In this document: positions 47,567 to 58,526 of the stretch, piece after piece | Layout of the letters: every line of letters begins with the position of its first letter | Numbering within the stretch: the first letter of the stretch is position 1 | DNA from: Cephalopachus bancanus | Lineage: Eukaryota > Chordata > Mammalia > Primates > Tarsiidae | Reading direction: 5' to 3' | Assembly (NCBI GenBank): GCA_027257055.1 | Contig: JAPVLO010000138.1 | Location: 7,316,001 to 7,380,000, forward strand | Length of the DNA: 64,000 nt | Made by a program: the position numbers and the translations under genes | The notes under the pieces: generated by a model | What the model was told of the DNA's origin: nothing | Database searches by the model: none | Seen by the model: the letters and a program-made list of their open reading frames with translations, nothing else

Positions 47567-49510
47567 ATTTATGAAATAATAATACATTTAGCATACATTA
47601 ATATAATAATACATTTTGAAAATGTTCTTGAAAAAGTGGTGGTGATTTTGAAAATGTGAAGAGGGGGAAAAAGTAGGAAAAAATGCTAGATTTTGTTGAA
47701 AATTTTTGTATAATTTTGTTGTCAACCTCATTTTAGAAAGCAGTGGAACACGATGGTATGTGAAGCTCTTTTCAATACCAAAGAAAAAGAAAAATATATT
47801 TATTGTTCAACATTAAGAGTTCTCTGTCCCTGCAGAGAGCCCAGTTTTTTTCATTTGTCTGTTTTATTAACATTTCGAAGTTTTTCTTATCACAGTTTCA
47901 AAAACTTGAAATTGCTAAATTTTGTTAAAATTCTAAGAATTTCAAATAATCTATTTTCTCATGTAAAATAATCACCCTAAATACTGTAATTAACCCTTCA
48001 TTTTCAACTGTCTATAAGTCAGAATCTTAGCAAATGAAGTACTAGAACTTTTCTTTCCATCATATTCAGTTATAAAAGCATAACCAAACATATAATCTTT
48101 ATGGAACTTTCTTTTGTTTGATACAATTCAACTTATGCCCTGTGTAACCTATTTGAGCAAACAGAAGTTTATAATTATAATTTTAGAGCATGATTTTTCA
48201 AAAGGTTATCAGCTGAAAAATATTGCAAGCATTATAATATGACAGGAATAAAGATTATTCAGGAGACTAGCATGCCAGCTTGCTTGGTTTGCAGTATTAT
48301 CTTAATATTTCATATATTTGTTTCCAGAATAACACAAAAAAGAAAAAAAAACTGATTAAAAATATGACTCTCTATTTAGAAACTCTCCAAAATCCATCTG
48401 TTTATGCTGTAGGGTAAGACCCTTTCTCTGTAACTTTTTCATGTATATTTTCCAAACCAAGACTTCAGAAAAAAAGAAATTGCTTTTCTTGGTTGGTTTT
48501 ATTTTAAAACCTCGATTTGGCTGAAATTAGATTGTTGGCAGCCTTGAGATAAGAAAAATTTCAATTCACCTAAATCCAGTGTGCTCTTTCTCTGAGATAT
48601 TTATTGGTCGGTTAGTGCATTCTAGTAGCAAACTTGGAGAAACATTGCAAATATTACAAACAAGACAGCTTGAAAAGTATAAAAAACAAGAAGAATTAAA
48701 TCAAGAAACAACAAAAATATAAATTTGATAACTAGTCATATGAAATTTGTTATTTAAAAATAATTACTTTAAAGTTAAATTGCTAGAATTAAAATGTAAA
48801 GGATCACCCTCTGTTTATTTTTTTCAAGTTGCAATCATTTGTATTGGTGTCAAATCCTATGAGATTTACTTTAAAATTGAATATTAAAACTCTCAATAAA
48901 AAAAGACATTACCACTATAATTATTTGACAGCAAAATATTTCTTTTCTCATCAAGTTCCATGTCAGAAGCAAATTGTCAGTTGTGGTAACCGAGCAAACT
49001 ATTGGTTCATCCAGTTTGGCAAATAAGTGCTATTCAATTGGTGGGATCCTCAGACATCCCAAAATAAGAATGTGGATTCAGGTAAAATTGTTCCGATCCA
49101 CTTCCATGGCTCCCTGACTTAGCAAATGACCTCTCCCTTCCATCAAAATCAGGCAAGTTCCTTGCACTTAGAAGGATCTTGAAGATGATGTAAGTGATCT
49201 GCAAGGCATGTATTGATTGACTCTATTAATTAAGGTTAGCTATGACTTTTAATAACAGGATCCCCAAATAACAGTTTCCTCTAGAAAGTTAGAAGGTATA
49301 TAACTCTCATATTCATTTAGTCTCTCTACATTCTACATGTAAAATTCTATACTGTCAACATCTAGACACTTTTTGACTCAGTTCTCTATAAGGCATGCCC
49401 TGTTGTTCACCTGGTCAAAAAGACTCTTGCAATTGTTACATAGGCTTTCCAGACAAAGTGAAAAAATAAAGAAGACTAGAACACAGCCCATCATTTTAAG
49501 GATGCATTAT
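47567..49510. other. Unassigned AT-rich DNA
   Basis: No recognised repeat or gene. Confidence 0.5.
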
Positions 49511-49664
49511 AGAATGCACATAGCTTCACACCTGTAATCCCAGCACTTTGGGAGACAGAGGTGAGAGGATTGCCTGAGCCCGGGGGTTCAAGACCAGCCT
49601 GGGCAACTTGGCAAGTTCTTGTCTCTACAATAAATGTTTTGTTTAAAAAAAGAATGCATATAGC
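49511..49664 (+). mobile_element. Free left Alu monomer (FLAM-like), 5'-truncated
   Basis: A single left arm (49525-49650) starts at CACACCTGTAATCCC, runs through GGGGGTTCAAGACCAGCC and TCTCTACAATAAATG and ends in an A-rich tail, with no right arm. It is flanked by AGAATGCAYATAGC (49511-49524, 49651-49664, one mismatch), so it is a complete insertion of a truncated monomer, not a deletion product. Confidence 0.88.
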
Positions 49665-49802
49665 ATGTCTGTTAATATCCCATTCACTTAAGTTAGCCAC
49701 ACTATGCATAAAGAATGCTAAGAAATGCATTCTTTAGTCCAGCTGGCCAAGTATCAATATAAAATTCAAAAATCCTACTAGAGCGATTCTTTTATATGCT
49801 TT

Positions 49803-50117
49803 TCCAGTTATTTCTTTTTGTTTTGAGTTGGAGTCTCACTCTGTCGCCCAACCTGGAGTGCGGTGGCCACTCCCGGCCACCACAGCCTCCACCCGCTGGG
49901 CTCCGGCGATCCTTCCGCCTCAGCCTTCCAAGTAACTGGAATTACAGGCATGTGCTACTACGCCCGGCTGATTTTTTTTTTTTTTTTTTATTGTAGCGAT
50001 GTGGTCTCGCTGCCCAGGTGGGTCTCGAACTCGCTGGCTCAGGCAATCCACTCACCTAGCCTCCCAAAGGCACGGGATTACAGGCTGAGCCACCAAGCCC
50101 GGCTCCAGTTATTTCTT
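49803..50117 (-). mobile_element. Alu, tarsier-type, with 14-bp TSD
   Basis: Dimer at 49817-50103 flanked by perfect TCCAGTTATTTCTT (left copy 49803-49816, right copy 50104-50117). The mid-element A-rich linker has expanded to a long T run on the + strand (49970-49989). Confidence 0.95.
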
Positions 50118-51550
50118 AATTAAGTAAACCTCATCCTCTACAAGACTTCTCTGAAGGAGTAAGAGAGTATAGTAATTCTTGTGCTGTTACTTGTGGAAAA
50201 AAAATCATCTGAGGATTTGTGAATTGAGGACACCTTGGATGGCTATAAATTACTGGCTTATATTTCATCTCCTTGAGTTTCCTGAAAATACATTTCTATT
50301 TTTGGTCAGTCTTCCATATTTCTTTCAAAATTTTGAGTTTCCTTATCTTAAAAGTTTTTTAAATGTTGCACATAGAAACACATAAGATACTTTACCATCC
50401 CAGGTCAAATTTCTAGATATAAGAAGAACTGTTATAAAAATCTAGACACAGATTTTCTGTTGTTTCTCAAAATGTTTCTTACATTGTTGAATAAAAATTA
50501 AAATTTTTAAGTTATTTTGTTTTAGTTTGTCACAGACTCCAAGATACATATGTTGAGGCTTCTTGTGTTATTATACTATAATTTTCTCTCTGGGTCATTT
50601 TACCTCCTAAATTATTTTTTTCATTTAATCTATTGGCTATGTTTATTCATTCCTTCAATTCTTCTAACAAAATTGTTCATTAGAATCTATTCTCATTTGG
50701 ACACATTGAAATTTAGTATTTAATTGTAATTGATTTTGTCTTTTTCATCCATTCAGTTTTTTAAGTTCAACTATCATTTCATATTTTCCTGTGTTTATCC
50801 ATTTTTGAGGTCAGTTTTTCATTTGAGATTTGTTTGGATTTTTGTTTTATTTTGTTCGAAGTATAAATGCTTGTTTAAAAATATATCTGATTCAGGTCAA
50901 AATTGTGGGGTTTCTTTAAAAAAAGAAAATTTTTCGCTATTTTGAGCGAGATTTTTTTTTTTTTAAGAATTCTATTAGCTCAAATGCTTCGATATTTTTG
51001 ACTAAGTAAAGGAGTTTTGGCCAGAGGAATGTAGGTGGAAATAATCAATAAATAACCAAGGCAGGCTTTTAAAATTATTTTGTTTCCTCCACCTTTCTCT
51101 CATTCTTCTCTTGACTCCATCAAGAGTCAGAGGATTCATCTGATATCCAAAACCCTAGGGACAGTAAAGCCTCCAGATTAAAGAATTGGAGTGAATACAT
51201 GAGGGAAAAAACTCTTTCCACCTACATTTTGACTGTGTTATAAATTGTTAGTAAACCTGACTCCAAATTTGATTTCAATTCTCTCCCTCTTACTCCTTAT
51301 TACCTTTTCCTCCCTACTTTTAAATTTAACAAACACAAACATAATGTTGATTATAAACTAGTATGTACTTTGAAAGTGAAACTGGTTCAATTTCTCCATA
51401 CACTGATACTTATGGAGATTTTGGAATAAACATGGTCTTAAAATTTAAAAACTTACATTAGGTCACACTCCCAGCAGCACCTCCAGAATATTAGGTCAGG
51501 TCTGCCTGGCTTGTGGGTGTCTGCTCTGCAATCTGATGCGGCATGAAAGA
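50118..51550. other. Unassigned DNA
   Basis: No gene. T-rich text at 50540-50950 may be antisense old L1 ORF1, but I cannot support it. Confidence 0.4.
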
Positions 51551-51856
51551 AGGAATATTATGCAGCCATAAAGAAGGAAAAACATATGGACTTCACAGCA
51601 ACTTGGATGGATTTTGAGTCTATCATACTCAGTGATCTATCACAGAAACGAGGAACAGAGTACCATATGTTCTTACTCATAAGCAGACCTTGAACAATTA
51701 TCATAATACTATAAGAAAGGGATTGGCAGTAGTGGGAAACTGCCGGAGGAGGGACGGGTTAGGGTATCTGCATAATCAACTTTTGTATATCTAACCCTGA
51801 ATTGTGCCCCACAGCTATAGAGTAAAAAAATAAAATACAATAAATAAATAGAAAGA
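51551..51856 (+). mobile_element. L1 3' fragment, 5'-truncated
   Basis: Starts at GAATATTATGCAGCCATAAAG and carries the ORF2 end, a single G-rich 3' UTR unit (GGGAAACTGCCGGAGGAGGG), CCTGAATTGTGCCCC and an A/AAAT tail. It abuts the retroviral LTR that follows. No clear target-site duplication. Confidence 0.88.
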
Positions 51857-52631
51857 TGCAAAGAATCGCACAGAAATTAGATTAGAAAATATAGTTTATT
51901 AGCAGCTAAATTAGAAAGAGAGAGAAGAGAGAGGAGATTCACCTCCCCAAGGTAGGGGAGGGCGCCAAAGCTTAAGAAAACATGGCCTGGCCATAGCTCA
52001 AAGAGCATATGGCCACACTATAGCTTAGCAAGGCAATGACTGCTGGTTGCTTGTGCTTGAGTCCTTTTTAATCCTTTCCTTTGATGGGGGAAGGTCATTA
52101 AGGTGATTGAGTGGTGGTCTGTTCCACATCATCACAAAGGGTAGGTAAGCACAGGTAGTGATGTCAGGTGATGGACAGCAGGCAGATGGCTGGGTTATTG
52201 CCGCGATTGCTGCCATGGTGGAGTCTGTCTGTGTCACATAGGTCACAAAGGGCTGATTAAGTTAACTTGGGTCTTATGGGTGGAGGCAAAGACTTGAAAT
52301 AGAAGCCCTAATTAGTACAAAACAAGCTGGAGAAGAGGGTTGTAAAGCAACTGTCAATAGCTACCTCTGAGAAACTGCTTTTGGTCCTTGGCTAGTGATT
52401 AGAGGGTCGGTTTAGTAAACTGCTAGAAAACCATGAGATTTAGTCAATGTTAAAACGGCTGCTCATTGGGTATATTAAATCCATGTTATGCACTTTCACT
52501 TACATTTGCCTTAGCAGAGTTCTTTCCATGGGAGCCTGATCATCAGGCAAGGGACTGAAACGCACCAGAATATCCAGGCCCCCTCACTCAACGTGGTGGC
52601 TTCTTTACTCCTTTCTAATTGCTATTTTACA
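51857..52631 (-). mobile_element. Endogenous retroviral LTR, minus strand
   Basis: Read on the minus strand, the ~775-bp unit begins TGTAAAATAG (52631) and ends TTCTTTGCA (51857), so TG...CA with short imperfect inverted ends (TGTAAA/TTTGCA). A TATA-like GGATTAAAAAGG lies at 52073-52062 and an AATAAA at 51900-51895, placing U3, R and a short U5 in the expected order. Directly upstream is a purine tract AAAAAGTAGGAGAAGGAA (52649-52632) fitting a polypurine tract. This is therefore a 3' LTR. The family is not recognised. Confidence 0.72.
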
Positions 52632-52999
52632 TTCCTTCTCCTACTTTTTAAACCCCCCATTTCATTCGGCTGAGGAGACAGATTTGAGACTGGTCTTCCC
52701 TTCCCTTGACTGGTATCACCCAACTTAAAAGCCATCTTCTCTGACAATATTTGTCTCAGTGATTGACTTTCTGTGCTATGAGCAATAGGACCTCCATGAA
52801 ACCCCTGGCATTTGGGTACAAAAGCGCAAATATTAACTAACCCTGTAACACAGCTGATTAAATATATATCACATAGCTGAGAAGTGTTGGCACCAGTCGG
52901 GAGAGTTTGACTATATTGGCTTGCTTTCAGACATTGTAATGTATTACCTCTCCATTGAACTCTTTTCTTCTGAACATCTGTATTCTTTATACTATTTAA
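52622..52999 (-). pseudogene. Open-frame remnant of retroviral internal region
   Basis: A frame without stops runs 125 codons on the minus strand from just after a stop at 53002-53000 to a TAG at 52624-52622, which lies inside the first bases of the LTR. It spans the polypurine tract. There is no in-frame start at its head, so it looks like the tail of a longer coding region that was cut off. Its position before the 3' LTR is where a retroviral env or pol tail would end, but I cannot assign it to a protein. It is truncated and cannot make a retroviral product. Confidence 0.45.
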
Positions 53000-53031
53000 T
53001 TACCTTTTATATTAGTATGTGTGAATAAATA

Positions 53032-53349
53032 GAAATTCAATTGTATTGTTTTTTGGGTTTTTTTGAGTTGGAGTCTCACTCTGTCACCCAGACGGGAGTG
53101 CAGTGGCCGCTCCTGGTCACCGCAGCCTCGACCTGCTGGCTCCGGCGATCCTTCCGCCTCAGCCTTCCAAGTAGCCAGAATTACAGGCGCACGCTACCTT
53201 GCCCAGCTAATTTTTTTATTTATTGTAGAGATGAGGTCTCGCCTGCCCAGGCAGGTCTTGAACCCGCGGGCTCGGGCAATCCACTCACCTCAGCCTCCCA
53301 AAGGCGCGGGATTACAGGCTGAGCCACCGAACCCGGCTGAAATTCAATT
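53032..53349 (-). mobile_element. Alu, tarsier-type, with 11-bp TSD
   Basis: Dimer at 53043-53338 flanked by perfect GAAATTCAATT (53032-53042, 53339-53349). It inserted beside the retroviral remnant. Confidence 0.94.
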
Positions 53350-53700
53350 TTAAATTGTAAACTTTTAGTCAAAAAGACTCAATACTGTTCTGAGAATGTA
53401 AGTTGCTTCATTCTCTTTTAATAACTCATTTCCAACTTTTATTCAAATGTAAATCTACTAAGATCTTTCATTTGCCTATTGATTATTTAGTTTAATTTTA
53501 ATATGATGCATTATGTGTACTTGAACAACATAGAAATCTAATGAAGAATAATTTTGATCCCCACAAAGTATAATTATAACCTTATTTGAACATCACTTTA
53601 AAAAGCTTGTAGCTAATAAGTAACTGAAAAAATCTATGGTATGCTAAAATATTTTTATGTCTCAATATAAAATCTTTACTTTCTGGAGTTTTGTTTTGTT

Positions 53701-53951
53701 GGAAGTGTGTTTTTTTGTTTTGTTTTGTTTGTTTGTTTGTTTGTTTGTTTTTGAGTTGGAGTCTCACTCTGTCGCCCAGACTGGAGTGCAGTGGCCGCTC
53801 CAGGCCACCGCAGCCTCGACCTGCTGGGCTCCGGCGATCCTTCCGCCTCAGCCTTCCGAGTAGCTGGAAATACAGGTGCGCTACAACACCCGGCTGAGTT
53901 TTTTTTTTATTTATTGTAGAGATGAGGTCTCGCTGGGAAGTGTGTTTTTTT
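53701..53951 (-). mobile_element. Alu, tarsier-type, 5'-truncated, with TSD
   Basis: The + strand shows a (GTTT)n tail, the whole right arm and the linker, then stops at GATGAGGTCTCGCT (53935) instead of continuing through the left arm. It is flanked by GGAAGTGTGTTTTTTT (53701-53716, 53936-53951). About 100 nt of the Alu 5' end is missing at integration. Confidence 0.92.
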
Positions 53952-53965
53952 TTAGGGCAAGTGAT

Positions 53966-54075
53966 ACGTTTTGATCCTTTTTTTATTTTTTATTTTTTTA
54001 GATACTAGGATTTATTGAGAGGAGAGAAAAGCTCCCACAGGGGGAAGGGACCCGAGAAGTTTGCCCGATCTGCTA
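53966..54075 (-). mobile_element. Poly(A)-tailed LTR-end-like fragment
   Basis: On the minus strand GGGTCCCTTCCCCCTGTGGGAGCTTTTCTC is followed by CAATAAATCC, about 15 more bases, and a poly(A)-like AAAAAAATAAAAAATAAAAAAA tract. This resembles the R region of a class I retroviral LTR ending at its poly(A) site. A tail just after the signal implies insertion from a polyadenylated RNA. No target-site duplication identified. Confidence 0.45.
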
Positions 54076-54481
54076 CTATTTTTAAGGTGGGTTTCATTAA
54101 TTTTCATTTCACTTTATTTTGCAGAACTTATAAATGATGTTTGGAATTCTTTATAATTTGTACTTCACTGTATGTCTATTTTGCTTTAGAAATTTGCCTG
54201 CTAGTTGATTGATATGACTCTGAAACATACCCAAGTATTCAGAAATTAGAACTATTACTTTGATCTTTTATCACTAAAGACTTACTCAACCTAACACAGA
54301 ACACAATGTGCTAAAGAAAAATGTAATATTTATTTTTTAAGCATAATATTATTATTTATGGTCATAGAGAGGTATACCTCTTGTGAGAATATCTATTAAG
54401 CTAATTTATTTGGCTGTGGCTATCTCTATTTTAGAACACACAGATGTACCACATAGATCCCTATGTAATAATAATATTATG

Positions 54482-54583
54482 TCTCGCTGCCCAGGCGGGT
54501 CTCGAACCCGCGGGCTCAGGCAATCCACTCATCTCAGCCTCCCAAAGGCGCGGGATTATAGGCTGAGCCACCGAGCCCGGCTA
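54482..54583 (-). mobile_element. Orphan Alu 5' end fragment
   Basis: GTCTCGCTGCCCAGGCGGGTCTCGAACCCGC through GAGCCACCGAGCCCGGCT is the reverse complement of just the first ~100 nt of a near-consensus tarsier-type Alu. There is no linker, right arm, A tail or flanking duplication. Confidence 0.93.
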
Positions 54584-55216
54584 GCATCCTTGATTTTGAA
54601 AGAAAGACTGAATGCCTTTCTCCTAAGATCAGAACCGAATTAAGATTATGACCTCTCATGGAAATATATTCAATATTGTCTGCACATCCTGGTCAATGTA
54701 ATTAAATAAGAAACAAAAGGCACATAGAATTGGAATTAAAGAAAGAAACACTATTTTTAGAATGATGGTGTGATGATCTCAGTAGTCTGTCTCCCCAGAG
54801 AAACATCTACTCAGTTGGTGAAAAATATTTTTTTAAATGTATCATCCAAAGCCTCTAGAAAATTTTTAAAGAAAATATGGTAAATGATATACTTTTATTC
54901 AAAAAAATGAACTGGAGCTCAGTTTAAAAGAATGAGAGTCACAGACCCTTGAGCAATCCACTACCCCTCACATGTACCTAAGTCCCATAGTGTGACAGAA
55001 GCTTTATTTTAGGTGGGTACATCCAAGAAGATAGGGTTTCTTCGTTCCCAACCTCCCAATAAAAAACTATGGTTCTGAGTCAGGTTAGTTAGCACAAGTT
55101 AGACATAGATAGATAAATTTCTCATGGGTGATTTTTGGGAAATGCTTAGACATTTTTAAAATTACTTTTACAGTAGGTCAAGCTGCAACCTACTCCATCC
55201 CCTAAGCAAATCAAAA
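54584..55216. other. Unassigned DNA
   Basis: Part (about 54660-54780: TGGTCAATGTAATTAAATAAG, GAATTGGAATTAAAGAAAGAA) weakly resembles old L1 ORF2. No gene. Confidence 0.35.
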
Positions 55217-56572
55217 GAAAACTCCATTTAGGTCTTTGATCCATTAAGAGTTTATTTTTGTGTATGGTGATAGGTAGGGGTATTGTTTTAATCTTCTACG
55301 TGGTAAGCCAGTTTTCCCAGCACCATTTACTGAATAGGTTCTCCTCTCCCCAGTGGTTGATGGTGGAGGTTTTGTTGAAGATGGGCTGGTTGAGAAATTG
55401 AGGTTTTGCTTCTGGAATCTCTATCCTATTCCATTGGTCTGTATGCCTATTCTTGTACCAATACCAGGTTGTTTTGATTATTGTGTTTTATAATAAAGTT
55501 TAAAGTCTATGAAACCTCAAACTATAAGAACCTTAGAAAATGCAGGAGACACCATTATGGAAATTGGACCTGGCAACCAATTCCTGATCAAAACCCCAAG
55601 TGCCCATGTCATAACAGATAAGATAGACAAGTGGGACCTCATCAAACTGATAAGCTTCTGCAAAACCAAAGAAACCATCAAGAAAGCAGGGAGACAGACC
55701 ACAGACTAGGAAAAAATATTTGCCTACTGTATGTCTGACAAAGACCTAACATCTAGGATCTATAAGGAACTCAAATGTGCCAAAAAGAAAAAAACAAACA
55801 GCCCCAATACAAAGTGGGCAAAAGATATGAAAAGTTCTTGAAAGAAGACATAGGAGCAGTTGACAGATACATGAAATGCTCAGCCTCACTAGTCATTGAA
55901 GAAATGCAAATTAAAACCACACTGAGATACACCTAACTCCAGTCAGAACGGCCATCATCAATAACTCAACAACAGATGCTGGAGAGGATACAAAGAAAAG
56001 GGAAGACTTCTAAACCGTGGGTGGAAGTGTAAACTAGTACAACCTCTATGGAAAACAGTTTGATGATTCCCAAAAGATCTAAATATCGACCTTCCATATG
56101 ACCCCACAATCCCCCTACTGGAAATATCACGTATGGAAAGATAACCTGAATACACATGTTTATTGCAGTATTATACAATAGCAAAAACATGGAATCAATC
56201 TTGCTGCCCATCGAAAGAGGACTGGATTAAAAAATGTGGTACACATACACAATGGAATATTGCACAGTCATAAAAAAGAACAAAATTATGAACTTCGCAG
56301 CAACTGGGATGGACTTAGAGGCTATAATTCTGAATGATCTATCACAGAAACAAAGAACTGAGTACCACATGTTCTCACTCATAAGTGGACCTTGAACAAT
56401 CATCATAATACTATAAGAAAGGGATTGACAGTAGTGGGAAACTGCCAGGGCAGTGGGGCATACCTCATCAACAAGGGTACCTGCATAATGAACATCTGTA
56501 CACCTAACCCTAAATTGTATCCCATATCTTTAAAACAAAACATTAAAAAAAAAACTAAAATGAAAACTCCAT
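55217..56572 (+). mobile_element. L1 with 5' inversion (twin priming), 11-bp TSD
   Basis: 55228-55508 is ORF2 in reverse orientation, corresponding to about 15120-14836 of the full-length L1. 55509-56561 is the adjoining 3' part in sense orientation (from about 14835 to the poly(A)), with a single G-rich 3' UTR unit. The whole lies between perfect GAAAACTCCAT duplications (55217-55227, 56562-56572), so inversion and insertion were one event. Confidence 0.94.
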
Positions 56573-56589
56573 CAGATGCAAGATTAGGG

Positions 56590-57010
56590 CAGCCCAACCT
56601 TTTAATTAATGGTTTAGCATAAAAATCACTAAGAAACTTTCAGGTTCCCTGTCAAAAGCAGAAGGCTGAGTACCAACCTTAACTGACCAAAGCCATAAGA
56701 AATGATAATAAGACCACCTTGTAGCTCAGGAACGTATGAATTGGAAACCTCTGGCAGGTCTGAAAAAGACAATGTGATAGGAAAGACCATCCCTCCCCTT
56801 CTCTCCCATCAGGAGCCCAGAAATGTCCATCTTCAGAGTGACAGTAACCTAAGCTCCACCCTCTTTAGCGTACCAATTGTTGTGAAGGTATATCAGGTCT
56901 ACTGTAAAAAAAAGCAAAGTGTAGTTTCTTTCAACCATGCCAGTGCTGGCATGTCACCCTTTCCTTTCTCCCTTCTCTCTCTAATAAACTTTGTTTGAAA
57001 ACTTTGCTTC
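56590..57010 (+). mobile_element. Putative LTR, 3' part
   Basis: CTTTCCTTTCTCCCTTCTCTCTCTAATAAACTTTGTTTGAAAAC has the pyrimidine-rich stretch and AATAAA of a retroviral R/U5 region. Upstream GACCATCCCTCCCCTTCTC and CACCCTCTTTAG are LTR-like. Neither end could be fixed. Confidence 0.35.
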
Positions 57011-57202
57011 CCACTCTAAAATTGATTTTAGAAACGAGCTAAAGAATCCATGAGTTTTGTGCCTCACCCCACCCGGCATCAGTTCCACCCTGGAGAGAGG
57101 GACAACCAGCATCTCTCATACCCCTTTCAGCCCTGTGTTGTAGAATCTCTATTACTGACATGTGTGACCAAAAATAATTGGGATTCCCTTCATCTTGATC
57201 CA

Positions 57203-57340
57203 GCTGGGCATGGTGGCTCACGCCTGTAATCCCAGCACTCTGGGAGACAGAGGTGAGAGAATTGCCTGAGTTCAGGGCTTCAAGACCAGGCTGGGCAACT
57301 TGGTGAGACCTCATCTCTACAATAAATCAAAAAAATTAGC
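57203..57340 (+). mobile_element. Alu left monomer (FLAM-like)
   Basis: GGGCATGGTGGCTCACGCCTGTAATCC through TCTCTACAATAAATC, ending at AAAAAAATTAGC; older type, no right arm. Confidence 0.8.
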
Positions 57341-58208
57341 ACCACCAGTTCAGCTCTCTTGTAAGACATAAGCTCCTCACTCAGAGGGGAAAACTAAGAC
57401 CAGCTTGCAGTCTTATTGTCAACAGGTGGGTGATGACACCAAGATTCTGTCAAAAGAAAAAGCAGGAATTAAGAACATATTCCATTATTCCATCTAAGAA
57501 TTCTGAATATATTCAGAACCTGGTGAAGTGTATGTTCTAACAGCATTGTTCAAAACAATGCAAAACACATAGGTGAGAGATTAAGAGGCAGTTAGTAGTT
57601 CCAATGCATTCCTTGCAACAAAAGAAATGATAAACGAGCTAGAAGTTTAACACAGAAAACAAAGAAAAAGGCAACTAAGAAGTAAGAGTCTTCTCAGTGG
57701 TCAGAACAAGTCTCAAACTGGAAACACTCTGTCCTATAAAAGGGGCCTAACTTTATTTCAACCAAATTGTGGAAGAAATAACACTCAATGCATTTTTTTT
57801 TAGAAACACAGATCAATCAGCTAGCAATTAGTGAAGGCTAGCAGCTGGATGTGATACCAGTAAATTCAGGTAATACAAAAACTTAATGGAGAAATCAGGG
57901 AAAGATAGAGCAATGAGAGGATGGCCAAAATCATACTGATGCTGGTATACAGAAACCCCATGGATATACCTGATGCTATATCAACTAAAGAGCAACATCA
58001 AAAGCTGCACTCTACAGGGGAAATCAACTTTATCCAAATAGTCTAGTCAAATCCTAAAAATAAAATAAATATAAAATAAACAAACAAGCAATAATAACAA
58101 GTCCCAGGTGTGTGGGGAGTTAGTATCTTAAATTTCTATAATATATTGTACAAAATACCCAGTTTTCAACAATAACAAAAACAATTTCATGAGACATATA
58201 AGGCAAAA

Positions 58209-58526
58209 GAAAGTTTGATCCAGCTGGGCATGGTGGCTCATGCCTGTAATCCCAGCACTCTGGGAGACAGAGGTGAGAGGATTGCCTGAGTTCAGGGGTT
58301 CAAGACCAGGCTGGGCAACCTGGTGAGACCTCGTCTCTACAATAAATAAAAAAAATTAGCTGGACGCAGTGGCACGAGACTCTAGTTCCAGCTACTTGGA
58401 AGGCTGAAGTGGAAGGATTACCTGAGTCCATCAGGTTGAGCCTGAGGTGGCCGTGAGCATACCACTGCACTCAAGCCTGGACAACAGAGTAGGACTGACT
58501 CAAAAAAACAAAGAAAATTTGATCCA
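58209..58526 (+). mobile_element. Older AluJ-like element, with 14-bp TSD
   Basis: Element at 58223-58512 with GGGGTTCAAGACCAGGC and right-arm GTGGCCGTGAGCATACCACTG, flanked by GAAARTTTGATCCA (58209-58222, 58513-58526, one mismatch). Confidence 0.9.
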
